The translations under genes and the position numbers were made by a program. Below the pieces are notes generated by a model. That model made no database searches, was not told the origin of the DNA, and worked only from the letters and a program-made list of their open reading frames with translations. DNA of 64,000 bases, taken from Betaproteobacteria bacterium. GTDB lineage: Bacteria; Pseudomonadota; Gammaproteobacteria; Burkholderiales; Casimicrobiaceae. Location of the stretch: positions 168,126 to 232,125 of the forward strand of contig JADKKQ010000007.1 in NCBI GenBank assembly GCA_016720425.1, given 5' to 3'. This document shows, piece by piece, positions 36,032-47,317 of the stretch; position 1 is the first letter of the stretch; each line of letters starts with the position of its first letter.

Positions 36032-36961
36032 TCACCAGGCGCCGCGGCGCAGCGCGACCCCGTGCGCGCCGTGGCTGATCGCCAGCGGCAGGTCGCTGCG
36101 CGCGAGCCCCCCGAGCGCCAGCACCGGCAGCGGCGTGGCCGCGACCGCGCGCGCGAAGCCGTCCCAGCCGATCGGCACCGCGTCGGGGTGCGACGGGGTG
36201 GAGCGCACCGGTCCCAGCACCGCGAAGTCGAGCCCCAGTGCGCCGGCGCGCGCGATGTCGTCCGCGCTGCGGCACGAGGCGCCGACCAGCAGGCCCGCCG
36301 GCCGCACGGTCGCGGCGGCCAGCTGCGCCGCGGTCCAGTGGACGCCGGCGCATCCCCAGGCCCGCGCGAGCGCGTCGTCGCCGTGCAGCAGGATCCGGGC
36401 GCCATAGGGGGCGGCGAGTTCCTGCAGCGCGTCGACCAGCGCGCGCAACGCCTCCGGGGCCCACGCCCGTTCGCGCACTTCGATCATGCCCAGGCCGCGA
36501 TCCAGCGCCGCGCGGGCGCGCAGCAGGAACGCCGCCGTGCCGACGACCGCCGCGCGGGTGATTCCGTAGACCGTCGGCAACTCCAGCGCGCGCAGCACCA
36601 TGGTGTTGGCCGGCAGCAGCGGACTCACGTCGAAGCGGCCCGGCGTCTGCCAGCGAAACGCCTGGCCGTCGTGCCCGACCGGCTCCCCCGACCACGCGAA
36701 CACGCGGAAGAAGTCGAGCTCGACATCGGCGTGCGGATAGGTGTAGCGCTGCGTGAGCCAGGGTGAGGCCTCGCGGACCGTCAGGCCGAGCTCCTCGTGC
36801 AGTTCGCGGACCAGCGCGTCGCGCGGCGATTCGCCGGCTTCGAGCTTTCCTCCGGGAAACTCCCAGTAGCCGGCGTAGGGCTTGCCCTCGGGGCGCTGGG
36901 CGAGCAGCACCTGTCCATCGGCACGAAGGATCACCGCGGCGGCGACGCGAACGACGGCCAT
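36032..36961 (-). CDS. Nudix hydrolase (MutT-like) fused to a ThiE/TenI-like domain
   Basis: 309 residues. The N-terminal MutT-like domain carries a full Nudix box, from G-G-K-L-E-A-G-E to R-E-L-H-E-E-L-G-L (about 36-58), for pyrophosphohydrolysis of oxidised dGTP or similar. The C-terminal half (about 140-309; MIEVRERAWAPEALRALVDAL, ILLHGDDALARAWGCAGVHW, VGASCRSADDIARAGALGLDFAVLGPVRSTPSHP, PVLALGGL) is a thiamine-phosphate-synthase/TenI-like TIM barrel. The fusion recurs in beta- and gammaproteobacteria, with unclear purpose for the second domain. ATG at 36961 starts the Nudix fold. It is probably co-transcribed with secA-argJ-DUF815. Confidence 0.9.
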   Translation of the reverse strand: MAVVRVAAAVILRADGQVLLAQRPEGKPYAGYWEFPGGKLEAGESPRDALVRELHEELGLTVREASPWLTQRYTYPHADVELDFFRVFAWSGEPVGHDGQAFRWQTPGRFDVSPLLPANTMVLRALELPTVYGITRAAVVGTAAFLLRARAALDRGLGMIEVRERAWAPEALRALVDALQELAAPYGARILLHGDDALARAWGCAGVHWTAAQLAAATVRPAGLLVGASCRSADDIARAGALGLDFAVLGPVRSTPSHPDAVPIGWDGFARAVAATPLPVLALGGLARSDLPLAISHGAHGVALRRGAW

Positions 36962-36978
36962 CGACCCCGCCTGCGCGA

Positions 36979-37878
36979 TTAACGCGCGGACTTCCTGGCC
37001 AGCGCCGCCGCGCCGGCGAAAGTCCGGGCGAACTGCCAGGCCACGCGACCGCTGCGCGAACCGCGCTGCAGCGCGTATTGGATCGCCTCGCGATGCCGCG
37101 CCGTGCGCTCGCGCGCCGTCCGCCCCACCGGGATGCCGAACGAGGCGAGCCAGCCGTCGACGGCAGCGAGGTACTCGTCCTGCCCGAACGGATAGAACGA
37201 GATCCACAGCCCGAAGCGCTCGGACAGCGAGATCTTCTCCTCGACCGATTCGCCGGGGTGCACCTCGTCGCCGACGTGGCGGGTCTCGAGGTTCTCGCTC
37301 ATGTACTCGGGCAGCAGGTGGCGCCGGTTCGACGTCGCGTAGATGAGCACGTTGGCGCCGGGGGCGGCGATGCTGCCGTCGAGCATCACCTTCAGCGCCT
37401 TGTAGCCGGGCTCGCCGGCGTCGAAGGAGAGGTCGTCGCAGAAGACGATGAAGCGCTCGCGCCGGCCGGCGATGGCATCGGCGATGTCGGGCAGGTCGAC
37501 GAGGTCGGTCTTGTCGACCTCGATGAGGCGCAGGCCGCGGTCGGCGTAGCGCGCCAGCATCGCCTTCACCAGCGACGACTTGCCGGTGCCGCGCGAGCCG
37601 GTCAGCAGCACGTTGTTCGACGGCAGCCCGGCGACGAACTGCCGGGTGTTGGCGTCGATCGCCTGCTTCTGCAGGTCGATGGCGACGAGGTCGTCGAGAT
37701 CGATGGCGTGCGGGTGGGCGACCGCCTGCAGGTGGCCGCGCGCACCGCGCTTGCGCCAGCGAAACGCGGTCGCGTTCCAGTCGGGCGGCGGCGGCGGCGG
37801 CGGGAACACCGCCTCGAGGCGGGTCAGCACGCCTTCGACGCGGGTGAGCAGCCGGGCGAGGTCGGCCAGCGGAAACAT
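36979..37878 (-). CDS. DUF815-family AAA-like ATPase
   Basis: 299 residues. Walker A G-S-R-G-T-G-K-S (94-101), Walker B region R-F-I-V-F-C-D-D-L-S-F (about 141-151) and the sensor Y-A-T-S-N-R-R-H-L-L-P belong to DUF815, an uncharacterised AAA-like ATPase family. A run of seven prolines (26-32) separates a short N-terminal helix from the ATPase. A late motif is L-S-E-R-F-G-L-W-I-S-F-Y-P-F. The biochemical role is unknown. It lies 10 bases after argJ in the conserved betaproteobacterial order secA-argJ-DUF815-Nudix. Confidence 0.9.
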   Translation of the reverse strand: MFPLADLARLLTRVEGVLTRLEAVFPPPPPPPDWNATAFRWRKRGARGHLQAVAHPHAIDLDDLVAIDLQKQAIDANTRQFVAGLPSNNVLLTGSRGTGKSSLVKAMLARYADRGLRLIEVDKTDLVDLPDIADAIAGRRERFIVFCDDLSFDAGEPGYKALKVMLDGSIAAPGANVLIYATSNRRHLLPEYMSENLETRHVGDEVHPGESVEEKISLSERFGLWISFYPFGQDEYLAAVDGWLASFGIPVGRTARERTARHREAIQYALQRGSRSGRVAWQFARTFAGAAALARKSAR

Positions 37879-37888
37879 GGCGGAACGG

Positions 37889-39130
37889 CTAGCTGCGGTA
37901 GTCGGCGTTGATCGAGACGTAGTCGTGCGAGAAATCGCAGGTCCACACCGTCGACGACGCGTCGCCGCGGCCGAGCGCGACGCGCACGGCGATCTCGGCG
38001 TTCTTCATCACCCGCTGGCCGTCTTCCTCGCGATACGACGCCGCGCGACCGCCGCGATCGACGACCAGCACGTCGTCCAGCCAGAACGAGACCAGGGCCG
38101 GATCGAGGTCCGGCGCCGCGGCGTTGCCGATGGCGCAGACGATGCGGCCGAGATTGGGGTCGGAGGCGAAGAACGCGGTCTTGACCAGCGGCGAGTGGGC
38201 GATGCCCAGCGCGATCTTCCGGCACTCGGCCGCGCTGCGCCCGCCCTCGACGGCGATGGTCATGAACTTGGTCGCCCCCTCGCCGTCGCGCACCAGCGCC
38301 TGCGCGAGCTCGGTGGCCACTTCGGTCAGCGCCGCGCGCACCGCCGCGAGCCGCGGGTCGTCGGCGCGCTCGATCGGCGCCAGCGGCGCCTGGCCGGTCG
38401 CGGCGATGACGAAGCTGTCGTTGGTCGAGGTGTCGCCGTCGACGGTCGCGCAGTTGAACGACACGTCGGCGATCGCGCGGGTCAGCGCCGGCAGCAGTGC
38501 GGCGCCGATCGGCGCGTCGGTGGCGATGAACGACAGCATCGTCGCCATGTTCGGGTGGATCATGCCGGCGCCCTTGGCGATGCCGGTCACCGTCACCGCG
38601 ACGCCGTCGACCTGCACCCGGCGCGACGCGCCCTTGGGCACCGTGTCGGTGGTCATGATCGCCGACACCGCGCGGAACCAGTGGTCGGGGGCCAGCGCCG
38701 CCCTGGCCGCGGGCAGCGCCGCGACGATCTTCGCCAGCGGCAGCGGCTCCATGATCACGCCGGTGGAGAACGGCAGGACTTCCTGCAGCGTGCAGCCCAG
38801 CATGCTCGCGACCGCGGCGCAGGTCGACTCGGCCGCGCCGAGACCGGGCTCGCCGGTGCCGGCGTTGGCGTTGCCGGCGTTGACGATCAGCGCCCGGATC
38901 GGTGCCGCGCGCTCGCCGTGGCCGCCCAGGTGCCGGCGGCAGACGGTGACCGGCGCGGCGCAGAAGCGGTTCTGCGTGAACACGCCGGCGGCGACGGTGC
39001 CGGGCGCGAACACCGCGAGCAGCACGTCGTCGCGCTGCCAGTTCTTGATCTTCGCGGCGGCGGTGCCCAATGACGCGCCGGGCACCGGCAGCAGGTCGGC
39101 CGGCGCCGGGGGAACGTAGTGGACGGGCAT
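37889..39130 (-). CDS. argJ: bifunctional ornithine acetyltransferase / N-acetylglutamate synthase
   Basis: 413 residues. ArgJ transfers acetyl from N-acetylornithine to glutamate (arginine cycle) and may also use acetyl-CoA. The self-cleavage site is in KGAGMIHPNMATMLSF, between A196 and nucleophile T197. Other motifs are N-A-G-N-A-N-A-G-T-G, STGVIMEPLPL and TNDSF. The ATG at 39130 was chosen because upstream codons overlap secA. Located 13 bases after secA. Confidence 0.96.
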   Translation of the reverse strand: MPVHYVPPAPADLLPVPGASLGTAAAKIKNWQRDDVLLAVFAPGTVAAGVFTQNRFCAAPVTVCRRHLGGHGERAAPIRALIVNAGNANAGTGEPGLGAAESTCAAVASMLGCTLQEVLPFSTGVIMEPLPLAKIVAALPAARAALAPDHWFRAVSAIMTTDTVPKGASRRVQVDGVAVTVTGIAKGAGMIHPNMATMLSFIATDAPIGAALLPALTRAIADVSFNCATVDGDTSTNDSFVIAATGQAPLAPIERADDPRLAAVRAALTEVATELAQALVRDGEGATKFMTIAVEGGRSAAECRKIALGIAHSPLVKTAFFASDPNLGRIVCAIGNAAAPDLDPALVSFWLDDVLVVDRGGRAASYREEDGQRVMKNAEIAVRVALGRGDASSTVWTCDFSHDYVSINADYRS

Positions 39131-39143
39131 GGCGAGCGCCCGG

Positions 39144-41864
<2,721 letters not shown>

Positions 41865-41890
41865 AAAAGGGTTATGTTCCGCCGTCGGGG

Positions 41891-41922
41891 CAAAAAACAA
41901 GGGGTGAGGACCGCCTCACCCC
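41891..41922 (-). terminator. rho-independent terminator of the M23 peptidase gene
   Basis: On the minus strand GGGGTGAGG and CCTCACCCC (9-bp stem, 4-base loop, 41901-41922) are followed by TTGTTTTTTG. This is the best intrinsic terminator in the window. It separates the M23 gene from secA, so secA should have its own promoter in the short space before 41864. Confidence 0.9.
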
Positions 41923-41960
41923 TGTTGCCGTTGCGACTTCCGGCGCGCGATGGCCGGCGT

Positions 41961-42887
41961 TCAGCTCGAGGATTGCAGGAACCGCGCAGGGTTCTGCGGG
42001 ACGCCGTTCAGCCGGACCTCGAAGTGCAGGTGCGGACCGGTCGAACGGCCGGTCGATCCCACCGCGCCGATCCGCTGGCCCCGCACCACCAGTTCGCCGT
42101 CCTGGACCAGGACCTGCGACGCGTGGGCGTAGCGGCTCAGCAGACCATTGCCATGGTCGATCTCGATCACTTTACCATACTGGGGGTGGAAGCCTGCTTC
42201 GACCACCTTGCCGCTTGCCGCAGCGAAGATCGGCGTGCCGGTTTCGGCGGGAAAGTCGATGCCCTCGTGGAACGACTGGGTGCCGGTGAAGGGGTCGATG
42301 CGGTAGCCGAAATTGGACGAATGCCAGCCGTCGAGGATCGGCAGCAGCGTCGGCAGGAACTTCCGGTTCGCCGAATCCTGGACCAGCAGCGCCTCCAGCA
42401 CGCCTAACTGGTCGGTCCGCTGGTCGACCTGGCGCGCCAGCTTGCCGAGGAGCTCGGCGAACTCGTCGACGGAGACCTGCCGCGACGGCAGCGACGACTC
42501 GGCGCCGCCCCGCCCGGGAACCCGACCGGGTTGCATGGCCGGCATGTCCTGGGGCTTGAGGCCCGCGAGGCGGGCCAGGCGTTCGCCCAAGCCGTCCAGT
42601 CGCAGCATCTGCGCCTGCAGCTCGCCCATGCGGATCGCCATCGCCGTGAGGTGGCCCTGGACGACCTGCTGGGTCTTCAGCGCTTCCTGCCGCTGGTCGG
42701 CCAGCACGATCGCCCGCAGCAGCGGATGCTGCGTCGCCGCCGCGTAGCGCAGCGTGACGTAGTTGAACAGCAGCGTGAAGACGATGAACAGCGAAATCAG
42801 CGCCAGCGAGCCGGCGACCAGGTGCCGCCAGTCGAGCGTCAGCGTGCGCGCCCGCGAGGTGGCGCCGGAAACGAGAATGATGTCCAA
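41961..42887 (-). CDS. M23-family metallopeptidase (LytM-type murein endopeptidase)
   Basis: 308 residues. One N-terminal transmembrane anchor (about 24-45), a coiled-coil-rich periplasmic stalk (about 60-170; VLADQRQEALKTQQVVQGHL) and a C-terminal LytM domain with all zinc/catalytic residues: H207 and D211 in S-F-H-E-G-I-D-F, H286 and H288 in G-P-H-L-H-F-E. It probably cleaves peptidoglycan cross-links or activates amidases. Betaproteobacteria keep this gene beside secA. Divergent from the DUF721 gene. Confidence 0.92.
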   Translation of the reverse strand: MDIILVSGATSRARTLTLDWRHLVAGSLALISLFIVFTLLFNYVTLRYAAATQHPLLRAIVLADQRQEALKTQQVVQGHLTAMAIRMGELQAQMLRLDGLGERLARLAGLKPQDMPAMQPGRVPGRGGAESSLPSRQVSVDEFAELLGKLARQVDQRTDQLGVLEALLVQDSANRKFLPTLLPILDGWHSSNFGYRIDPFTGTQSFHEGIDFPAETGTPIFAAASGKVVEAGFHPQYGKVIEIDHGNGLLSRYAHASQVLVQDGELVVRGQRIGAVGSTGRSTGPHLHFEVRLNGVPQNPARFLQSSS

Positions 42888-42978
42888 TCGATTTCCTCCA
42901 TCTCATGCAGGCCGACGGCCGGGTTGGCGCCGCCGCGCTGCCGGGGCACAATCAGCCACCCCTTGGACCCCCTGCTGC

Positions 42979-43413
42979 ATGGCACGCAAACCGCAATCGC
43001 TGCAACGTATCGTCGCCACCGACGCGGTGCTCGCCGCCTGGGACGCCCGCCGGCGCCGCGAAGCGGCGGTGGCGGAAGCGATTCGTGGCCATCTTCCGCG
43101 GTCGCTCGCCGACCGCGTTCGCGTCGCCAATGCCGAAAGCAGTGAACTGCAACTGCAGGTCGGCGCCGGTGCCGTTGCCGCCATCCTGCGGCAGCAATTG
43201 CCCGCGCTGCTCGCCGCTTTGGGACGCGAAGGCTGGAAATTTAGCGCAATTTCGGTGCGCGTGCAAGTCAGGGCGACCCCGCCGCCGCCGAAGAAACCGC
43301 CGCCGCATCAGGTAGATAGGTCCGTTTTGCAGCCGTTGGCCGAACTTGCCGGAGATTTGCCGCCCGGACCGCTGAAGCTGGCACTCGGCCGTCTGCTGCG
43401 CCGCGCGGGCTGA
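42979..43413 (+). CDS. DUF721 family protein (DciA-like)
   Basis: 144 residues. The DUF721 domain covers about 8-95: LQRIVATDAVLAAWDAR, then LPRSLADRVRVANAESSELQLQVGAGAVAAILRQQLPALLAAL. The family includes DciA, the ancestral loader of the replicative helicase DnaB, but not all members have that role. The C-terminal half is Pro/Lys-rich, a possible flexible tail, ending in a short helix. It is the lone plus-strand gene between the M23 and lpxC regions, a position common in betaproteobacteria. Confidence 0.82.
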   Translation: MARKPQSLQRIVATDAVLAAWDARRRREAAVAEAIRGHLPRSLADRVRVANAESSELQLQVGAGAVAAILRQQLPALLAALGREGWKFSAISVRVQVRATPPPPKKPPPHQVDRSVLQPLAELAGDLPPGPLKLALGRLLRRAG

Positions 43414-43447
43414 TACGCCCGGCGCCCGGACGGGTGCGGGCTGTCGG

Positions 43448-43633
43448 CTACAGCAGGATGACCAGCCGCTCGAAGGCGAAGAACAGCAGCACGCCGACGA
43501 GCAGGTAGATCGTGTACCGGATCACCTGCCCGATGAAGCGGAGGTAGCGCCGGTCGCGCTTGAACAGGTAGAGCAGGCCGGAGACGGCGACCGTCGCCAG
43601 CGCCAGGAACAGCAGGAAGCGGACCAGGATCAT
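43448..43633 (-). CDS. small two-helix inner-membrane protein
   Basis: 61 residues: helix 1 about 2-23 (ILVRFLLFLALATVAVSGLLYLF), a basic loop K-R-D-R-R-Y-L-R-F, and helix 2 about 38-60 (IRYTIYLLVGVLLFFAFERLVILL). The positive-inside rule places the loop in the cytoplasm. It follows lpxC by about 35 bases and is probably translated from its transcript. Small proteins of this form are seen beside lpxC in betaproteobacteria. Function unknown. Confidence 0.7.
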   Translation of the reverse strand: MILVRFLLFLALATVAVSGLLYLFKRDRRYLRFIGQVIRYTIYLLVGVLLFFAFERLVILL

Positions 43634-43667
43634 CGGCGCGAGGGAGCGGCCGCCGTCCCGCCCGCAA

Positions 43668-44582
43668 TCAGGCGGCGGCGAACTGCCAGTCCTGGAAGGC
43701 GAGCGGGACTTCGCCCTCGGCGGCGAAAGTCACCCGCTCGAACGCATCGCTGCGGGCGAGCAGCGCCCTTGCCAGCGCATTGTTGAGGCCGTGCCCGGAC
43801 TTGTAGGCGGTGTACTGGCCGATCAGCGGGTGCCCGAGCAGGTACAGGTCGCCGATGGCGTCGAGCACCTTGTGGCGGACGAACTCGTTGTCGTAGCGCA
43901 GGCCTTCGCTGTTCAGCACCTTGAACTCGTCGAGCACCACGGCGTTCTGCAGGCTGCCGCCCAGGCCCAGGCCGGCGGCGCGCATCGCCTCGACGTCCTG
44001 CATGAAACCGAAGGTCCGCGCCCGCGCCACTTCCTTGATGTACGAGTGCTGGGCGAAATCGATCACCACCTGCCGGTTCTCGGAGCCAAACACCGGGTGC
44101 GGGAAGTCGATGGTGAAGTCGAGCCGGAAGCCGTTGAAGGGCTCGAAGCGTGCCCACTTGTCGCCGTCGCGGACCTCGACCGGGGCGACGACGCGCAGGT
44201 AGCGCTTGGGCGCGTCCTGTTCGGCGATGCCCGCCGACTGCAACAGGAAGATGAACGGCCCGGCGCTGCCGTCCATGATCGGGATCTCGGGTCCGGCCAC
44301 GTCGACGTGCAGGTTGTCGATGCCCAGCCCCGCCAGCGCCGACATGATGTGCTCGACGGTCGAGATGCTGGCGTCCCCCTGCCTCAGGGTCGACGACAAG
44401 CGGGTGTCCCCGACGTGGTGGGCATCCGCCGGCAGCGCCGGCGACGCCGCGAGATCGCTGCGGTGAAAGACGATGCCGGTGTCCGGCGGCGCGGGACGAA
44501 GCGCGAGTTCGACGCGCACACCGGTGTGGAGGCCGACGCCGGTCGTCCTGATCGTCGATTTGAGCGTGCGTTGCTTGTGCAT
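43668..44582 (-). CDS. lpxC: UDP-3-O-acyl-N-acetylglucosamine deacetylase
   Basis: 304 residues. LpxC commits UDP-GlcNAc to lipid A synthesis. The zinc ligands H78 (S-T-V-E-H-I-M-S-A), H237 and D241 (F-V-R-H-K-V-L-D-A-I-G-D-L) and the catalytic-base-associated H264 (K-S-G-H-G-L-N-N) are all present, as is T-G-V-G-L-H-T-G-V. ATG at 44582 (MHKQRTLKSTIRTTG) was chosen to match the family; the upstream frame is unrelated. Placement after ftsZ is the classical dcw-lpxC order. Confidence 0.97.
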   Translation of the reverse strand: MHKQRTLKSTIRTTGVGLHTGVRVELALRPAPPDTGIVFHRSDLAASPALPADAHHVGDTRLSSTLRQGDASISTVEHIMSALAGLGIDNLHVDVAGPEIPIMDGSAGPFIFLLQSAGIAEQDAPKRYLRVVAPVEVRDGDKWARFEPFNGFRLDFTIDFPHPVFGSENRQVVIDFAQHSYIKEVARARTFGFMQDVEAMRAAGLGLGGSLQNAVVLDEFKVLNSEGLRYDNEFVRHKVLDAIGDLYLLGHPLIGQYTAYKSGHGLNNALARALLARSDAFERVTFAAEGEVPLAFQDWQFAAA

Positions 44583-44710
44583 GACGTGCGTCCCGTCGAT
44601 CCCGGCGCCGCGGGTGGCGGCGGAAGGTCGAGCCAATCGCTTTTCGCTTTGGTTCAACGGTTTAGCCATGAATATTACCACGCCGACCGGGCCGTCGCGA
44701 GGCCCGGCGC

Positions 44711-44745
44711 GGGCCGGTGGCGGGGAGCGCTCCCGCCACCGGCCC
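44711..44745 (-). terminator. strong hairpin after ftsZ, probable dcw operon terminator
   Basis: A perfect 14-bp stem, GGGCCGGTGGCGGG (44711-44724) with CCCGCCACCGGCCC (44732-44745), seven-base loop, lies about 30 bases past the ftsZ stop. No T-run follows, so it may attenuate or stabilise rather than fully terminate before lpxC. Confidence 0.6.
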
Positions 44746-44776
44746 GCCCGCGTTCCGGGCGACCCTCGCCGGCCGG

Positions 44777-45952
44777 TCAGTCCGCCTGCTTGCGCAGGAA
44801 GGCCGGGATCTCCGGCGCGTCGAACGACGTCGCGATGCTCGGCCCGCCGCGCTCGCGCTTGCGCATCACCGCCGGCTGGTCGAGGTTGTCGTAGTCGATG
44901 GTCTCGATCCCCATGCCGTCGGTGCCGGTGCGCGCGACGATCGTCGGCTGGTCGACCAGCGTGATGCTGGGCGGGCGCTGCTGCGCCTTGGCCACCGCGC
45001 CGCCGAGACCGGTCGCCACCATCGTCACCCGCAGCCGGTCCTCCATCGTGTCGTCGATCACCGTGCCGACGATCACCATCGCGTCCTCGGCGGTGAACTC
45101 CTTGATGGTGTTCATGACCTCGTGGTACTCCTTCATCTTGAGGCCCTGCGATGCGGTGATGTTGACCAGCACGCCGCGCGCGCCCAGCAGGTTCACGTCC
45201 TCCAGCAGCGGGCTGCGCACCGCCTGCTGGGCCGCCGACCGGGCGCGATCGCTGCCCGCCGCCGAGGCCGAGCCCATCATCGCCATCCCGACCTCGCCCA
45301 TGACGGTGCGCACGTCGGCGAAGTCGACGTTGACGAGGCCGGGGTTGTTGATCACCTCGGCGATGCCCGACACCGCGCCGTGCAGCACGTCGTTGGCGGA
45401 CGCGTAGGCGTCGAGCACCGAGACGTCCTCGCCCAGCACCTCCATCAGCTTGTCGTTGGGGATGATGATCAGCGAATCGACCTTCTTCGCCAGCTCCTCG
45501 ATGCCGGCGTGCGCGACGCGCTGCCGCTTGCCCTCGAACGCGAACGGGCGGGTGACGACGGCGACGGTCAGGATGCCCATGCTCTTGGCGATGTCGGCGA
45601 TCACCGGCGCCGCGCCGGTGCCGGTGCCGCCGCCCATCCCGGCGGTGATGAACAGCATGTCGGCGCCGTCGATCATCTCCGCGATGCGGTCGCGGTCCTC
45701 GTTCGCGGCGTCGCGGCCGATCTCGGGCTTGGCCCCGGCCCCCAGGCCGCGCGTCAGCGTGACGCCCATCTGCAGCTGCGCCGGCGCCGTCGAGCGCTTC
45801 AGCGCCTGCGCGTCGGTGTTCGCGCAGATGAATTCCACGCCGGCGAGGCCGCGGCCCATCATGTGCTCGACGGCATTGCCGCCGCAGCCCCCGACGCCGA
45901 TGACCTTGATGACTGCGCCCTCTTCCGGCGACTGATCGATGATTTCAAACAT
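44777..45952 (-). CDS. ftsZ: cell division GTPase FtsZ
   Basis: 391 residues. The tubulin signature GGGTGTG is at 107-113, with G-V-G-G-C-G-G-N-A-V in the first P-loop-like turn and the T7-loop region in the G-I-A-E-V-I-N-N-P-G-L-V-N-V-D-F-A-D-V stretch. After a variable linker, the C-terminal peptide IPAFLRKQAD binds FtsA, ZipA and ZapD. FtsZ assembles the Z-ring. An AGGAG lies upstream of the ATG. Last division gene of the dcw cluster. Confidence 0.99.
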   Translation of the reverse strand: MFEIIDQSPEEGAVIKVIGVGGCGGNAVEHMMGRGLAGVEFICANTDAQALKRSTAPAQLQMGVTLTRGLGAGAKPEIGRDAANEDRDRIAEMIDGADMLFITAGMGGGTGTGAAPVIADIAKSMGILTVAVVTRPFAFEGKRQRVAHAGIEELAKKVDSLIIIPNDKLMEVLGEDVSVLDAYASANDVLHGAVSGIAEVINNPGLVNVDFADVRTVMGEVGMAMMGSASAAGSDRARSAAQQAVRSPLLEDVNLLGARGVLVNITASQGLKMKEYHEVMNTIKEFTAEDAMVIVGTVIDDTMEDRLRVTMVATGLGGAVAKAQQRPPSITLVDQPTIVARTGTDGMGIETIDYDNLDQPAVMRKRERGGPSIATSFDAPEIPAFLRKQAD

Positions 45953-46051
45953 GGTGCGCTCCTTTCTCCTGTCCGAATTGCTGTTGTCGATGCTGTTGTG
46001 GGTCCTGCCGCGGCGCCTCTCGGCGCGCTGCCGCCTGCTGCCTGCCTGCTG

Positions 46052-47281
46052 CTAGAAGTTCGCCTTGAACCATTTCCCCATCCGCTCCATCATGCCGCCG
46101 ATCCCCGGTTGCGCGCGGGCTTCCTGCCCGCGCAGATACTGGTCGCGCCCCTCGATCAGGAGCCCGACCGCCGTGGCGAAGCGCGGGCTGCGCACCACCT
46201 CCGCCAGCCCGCCCGTGTACGCCGGCACGCCCACGCGCACCGGCAGGTGAAAGACCTCCTCTCCGAGCTCGGCCATGCCCTGCAGCAGCGCCGTGCCGCC
46301 GGTGAGCACGATGCCCGAGGAGAGCATTTCCTCGAAGCCGCTGCGCCGCAGCTCGGCCTGCACCAGCGAGTAGAGTTCCTCGATCCGCGGCTCGATCACT
46401 TCGGCGAGCATCTGGCGCGAGAGCTTGCGCGCCGCGCGCTCGCCGACGCCGGGCACCTCGATCACGTCGTTGGCGCCCGCCAGCTGGCGCAGCGCACAGC
46501 CGTGGCGCAGCTTCAGCTCCTCCGCGTCCTTGGTCGGCGTGCGCAGCGTCATCGCGATGTCGTTGGTGACCTGGTCGCCGGCGATCGGGATCACCGCGGT
46601 GTGGCGGATGGCCCCGCCGGCGAACACCGCGATGTCGGTGGTGCCGCCGCCGATGTCCATCAGGCAGACGCCGAGGTCCTTCTCGTCGTCGGAGAGCACG
46701 GCGATCGACGAGGCGAGCGGCTGCAGGATCACGTCGCGGACCTCGAGCCCGCAGCGGCGCACGCACTTGATGATGTTCTCGACCGAGGACACGGCGCCGG
46801 TCACGATGTGCACCTTGACCTCGAGCCGCACGCCGCTCATCCCCAGCGGCTCGCGGACGTCTTCCTGGCCGTCGATGATGAATTCCTGCGGCAGGATGTG
46901 CAGAATCTGCTGGTCGTTGGGAATGGCGATCGCCTTGGCGGTCTCGACCACGCGGTCGATGTCGGCCTGGGTGACCTCCTTCTCCTTGATCGCCACCATG
47001 CCGCTGGAATTGAGGCTGCGGATGTGGCTGCCGGCGATGCCGGTGTAGACCTCGGTGATCCGGCAGTTGGCCATCAGCTCGGCTTCCTCGAGCACGCGCT
47101 GGATCGAGGCCATCGTCGCCTCGATGTTGACGACGACGCCCTTCTTCAGCCCGCGCGACGGCTGCGACCCCATGCCGATGATGTCGAACGCCCCGTCCGG
47201 CGCGATCTCGGCCACGATCGCGACGATCTTCGACGTGCCGATGTCGAGACCCACGACGACGTTCTTCGCTTCCTTCACCAT
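46052..47281 (-). CDS. ftsA: cell division protein FtsA
   Basis: 409 residues, actin-fold ATPase that tethers FtsZ to the membrane. Motifs are VVGLDIGTSKIVAIV (phosphate 1), the 1C domain in about 85-165, D-I-G-G-G-T-T-D-I-A-V (phosphate 2) and GIVLTGGTALLQGM (adenosine). The C-terminus MMERMGKWFKANF is the amphipathic membrane-targeting helix. 36 bases after ftsQ, about 100 before ftsZ. Confidence 0.98.
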   Translation of the reverse strand: MVKEAKNVVVGLDIGTSKIVAIVAEIAPDGAFDIIGMGSQPSRGLKKGVVVNIEATMASIQRVLEEAELMANCRITEVYTGIAGSHIRSLNSSGMVAIKEKEVTQADIDRVVETAKAIAIPNDQQILHILPQEFIIDGQEDVREPLGMSGVRLEVKVHIVTGAVSSVENIIKCVRRCGLEVRDVILQPLASSIAVLSDDEKDLGVCLMDIGGGTTDIAVFAGGAIRHTAVIPIAGDQVTNDIAMTLRTPTKDAEELKLRHGCALRQLAGANDVIEVPGVGERAARKLSRQMLAEVIEPRIEELYSLVQAELRRSGFEEMLSSGIVLTGGTALLQGMAELGEEVFHLPVRVGVPAYTGGLAEVVRSPRFATAVGLLIEGRDQYLRGQEARAQPGIGGMMERMGKWFKANF

Positions 47282-47317
47282 CGCTTTGCCATCCCGTGAT
47301 TTGCCTCCGGCCTGCGC

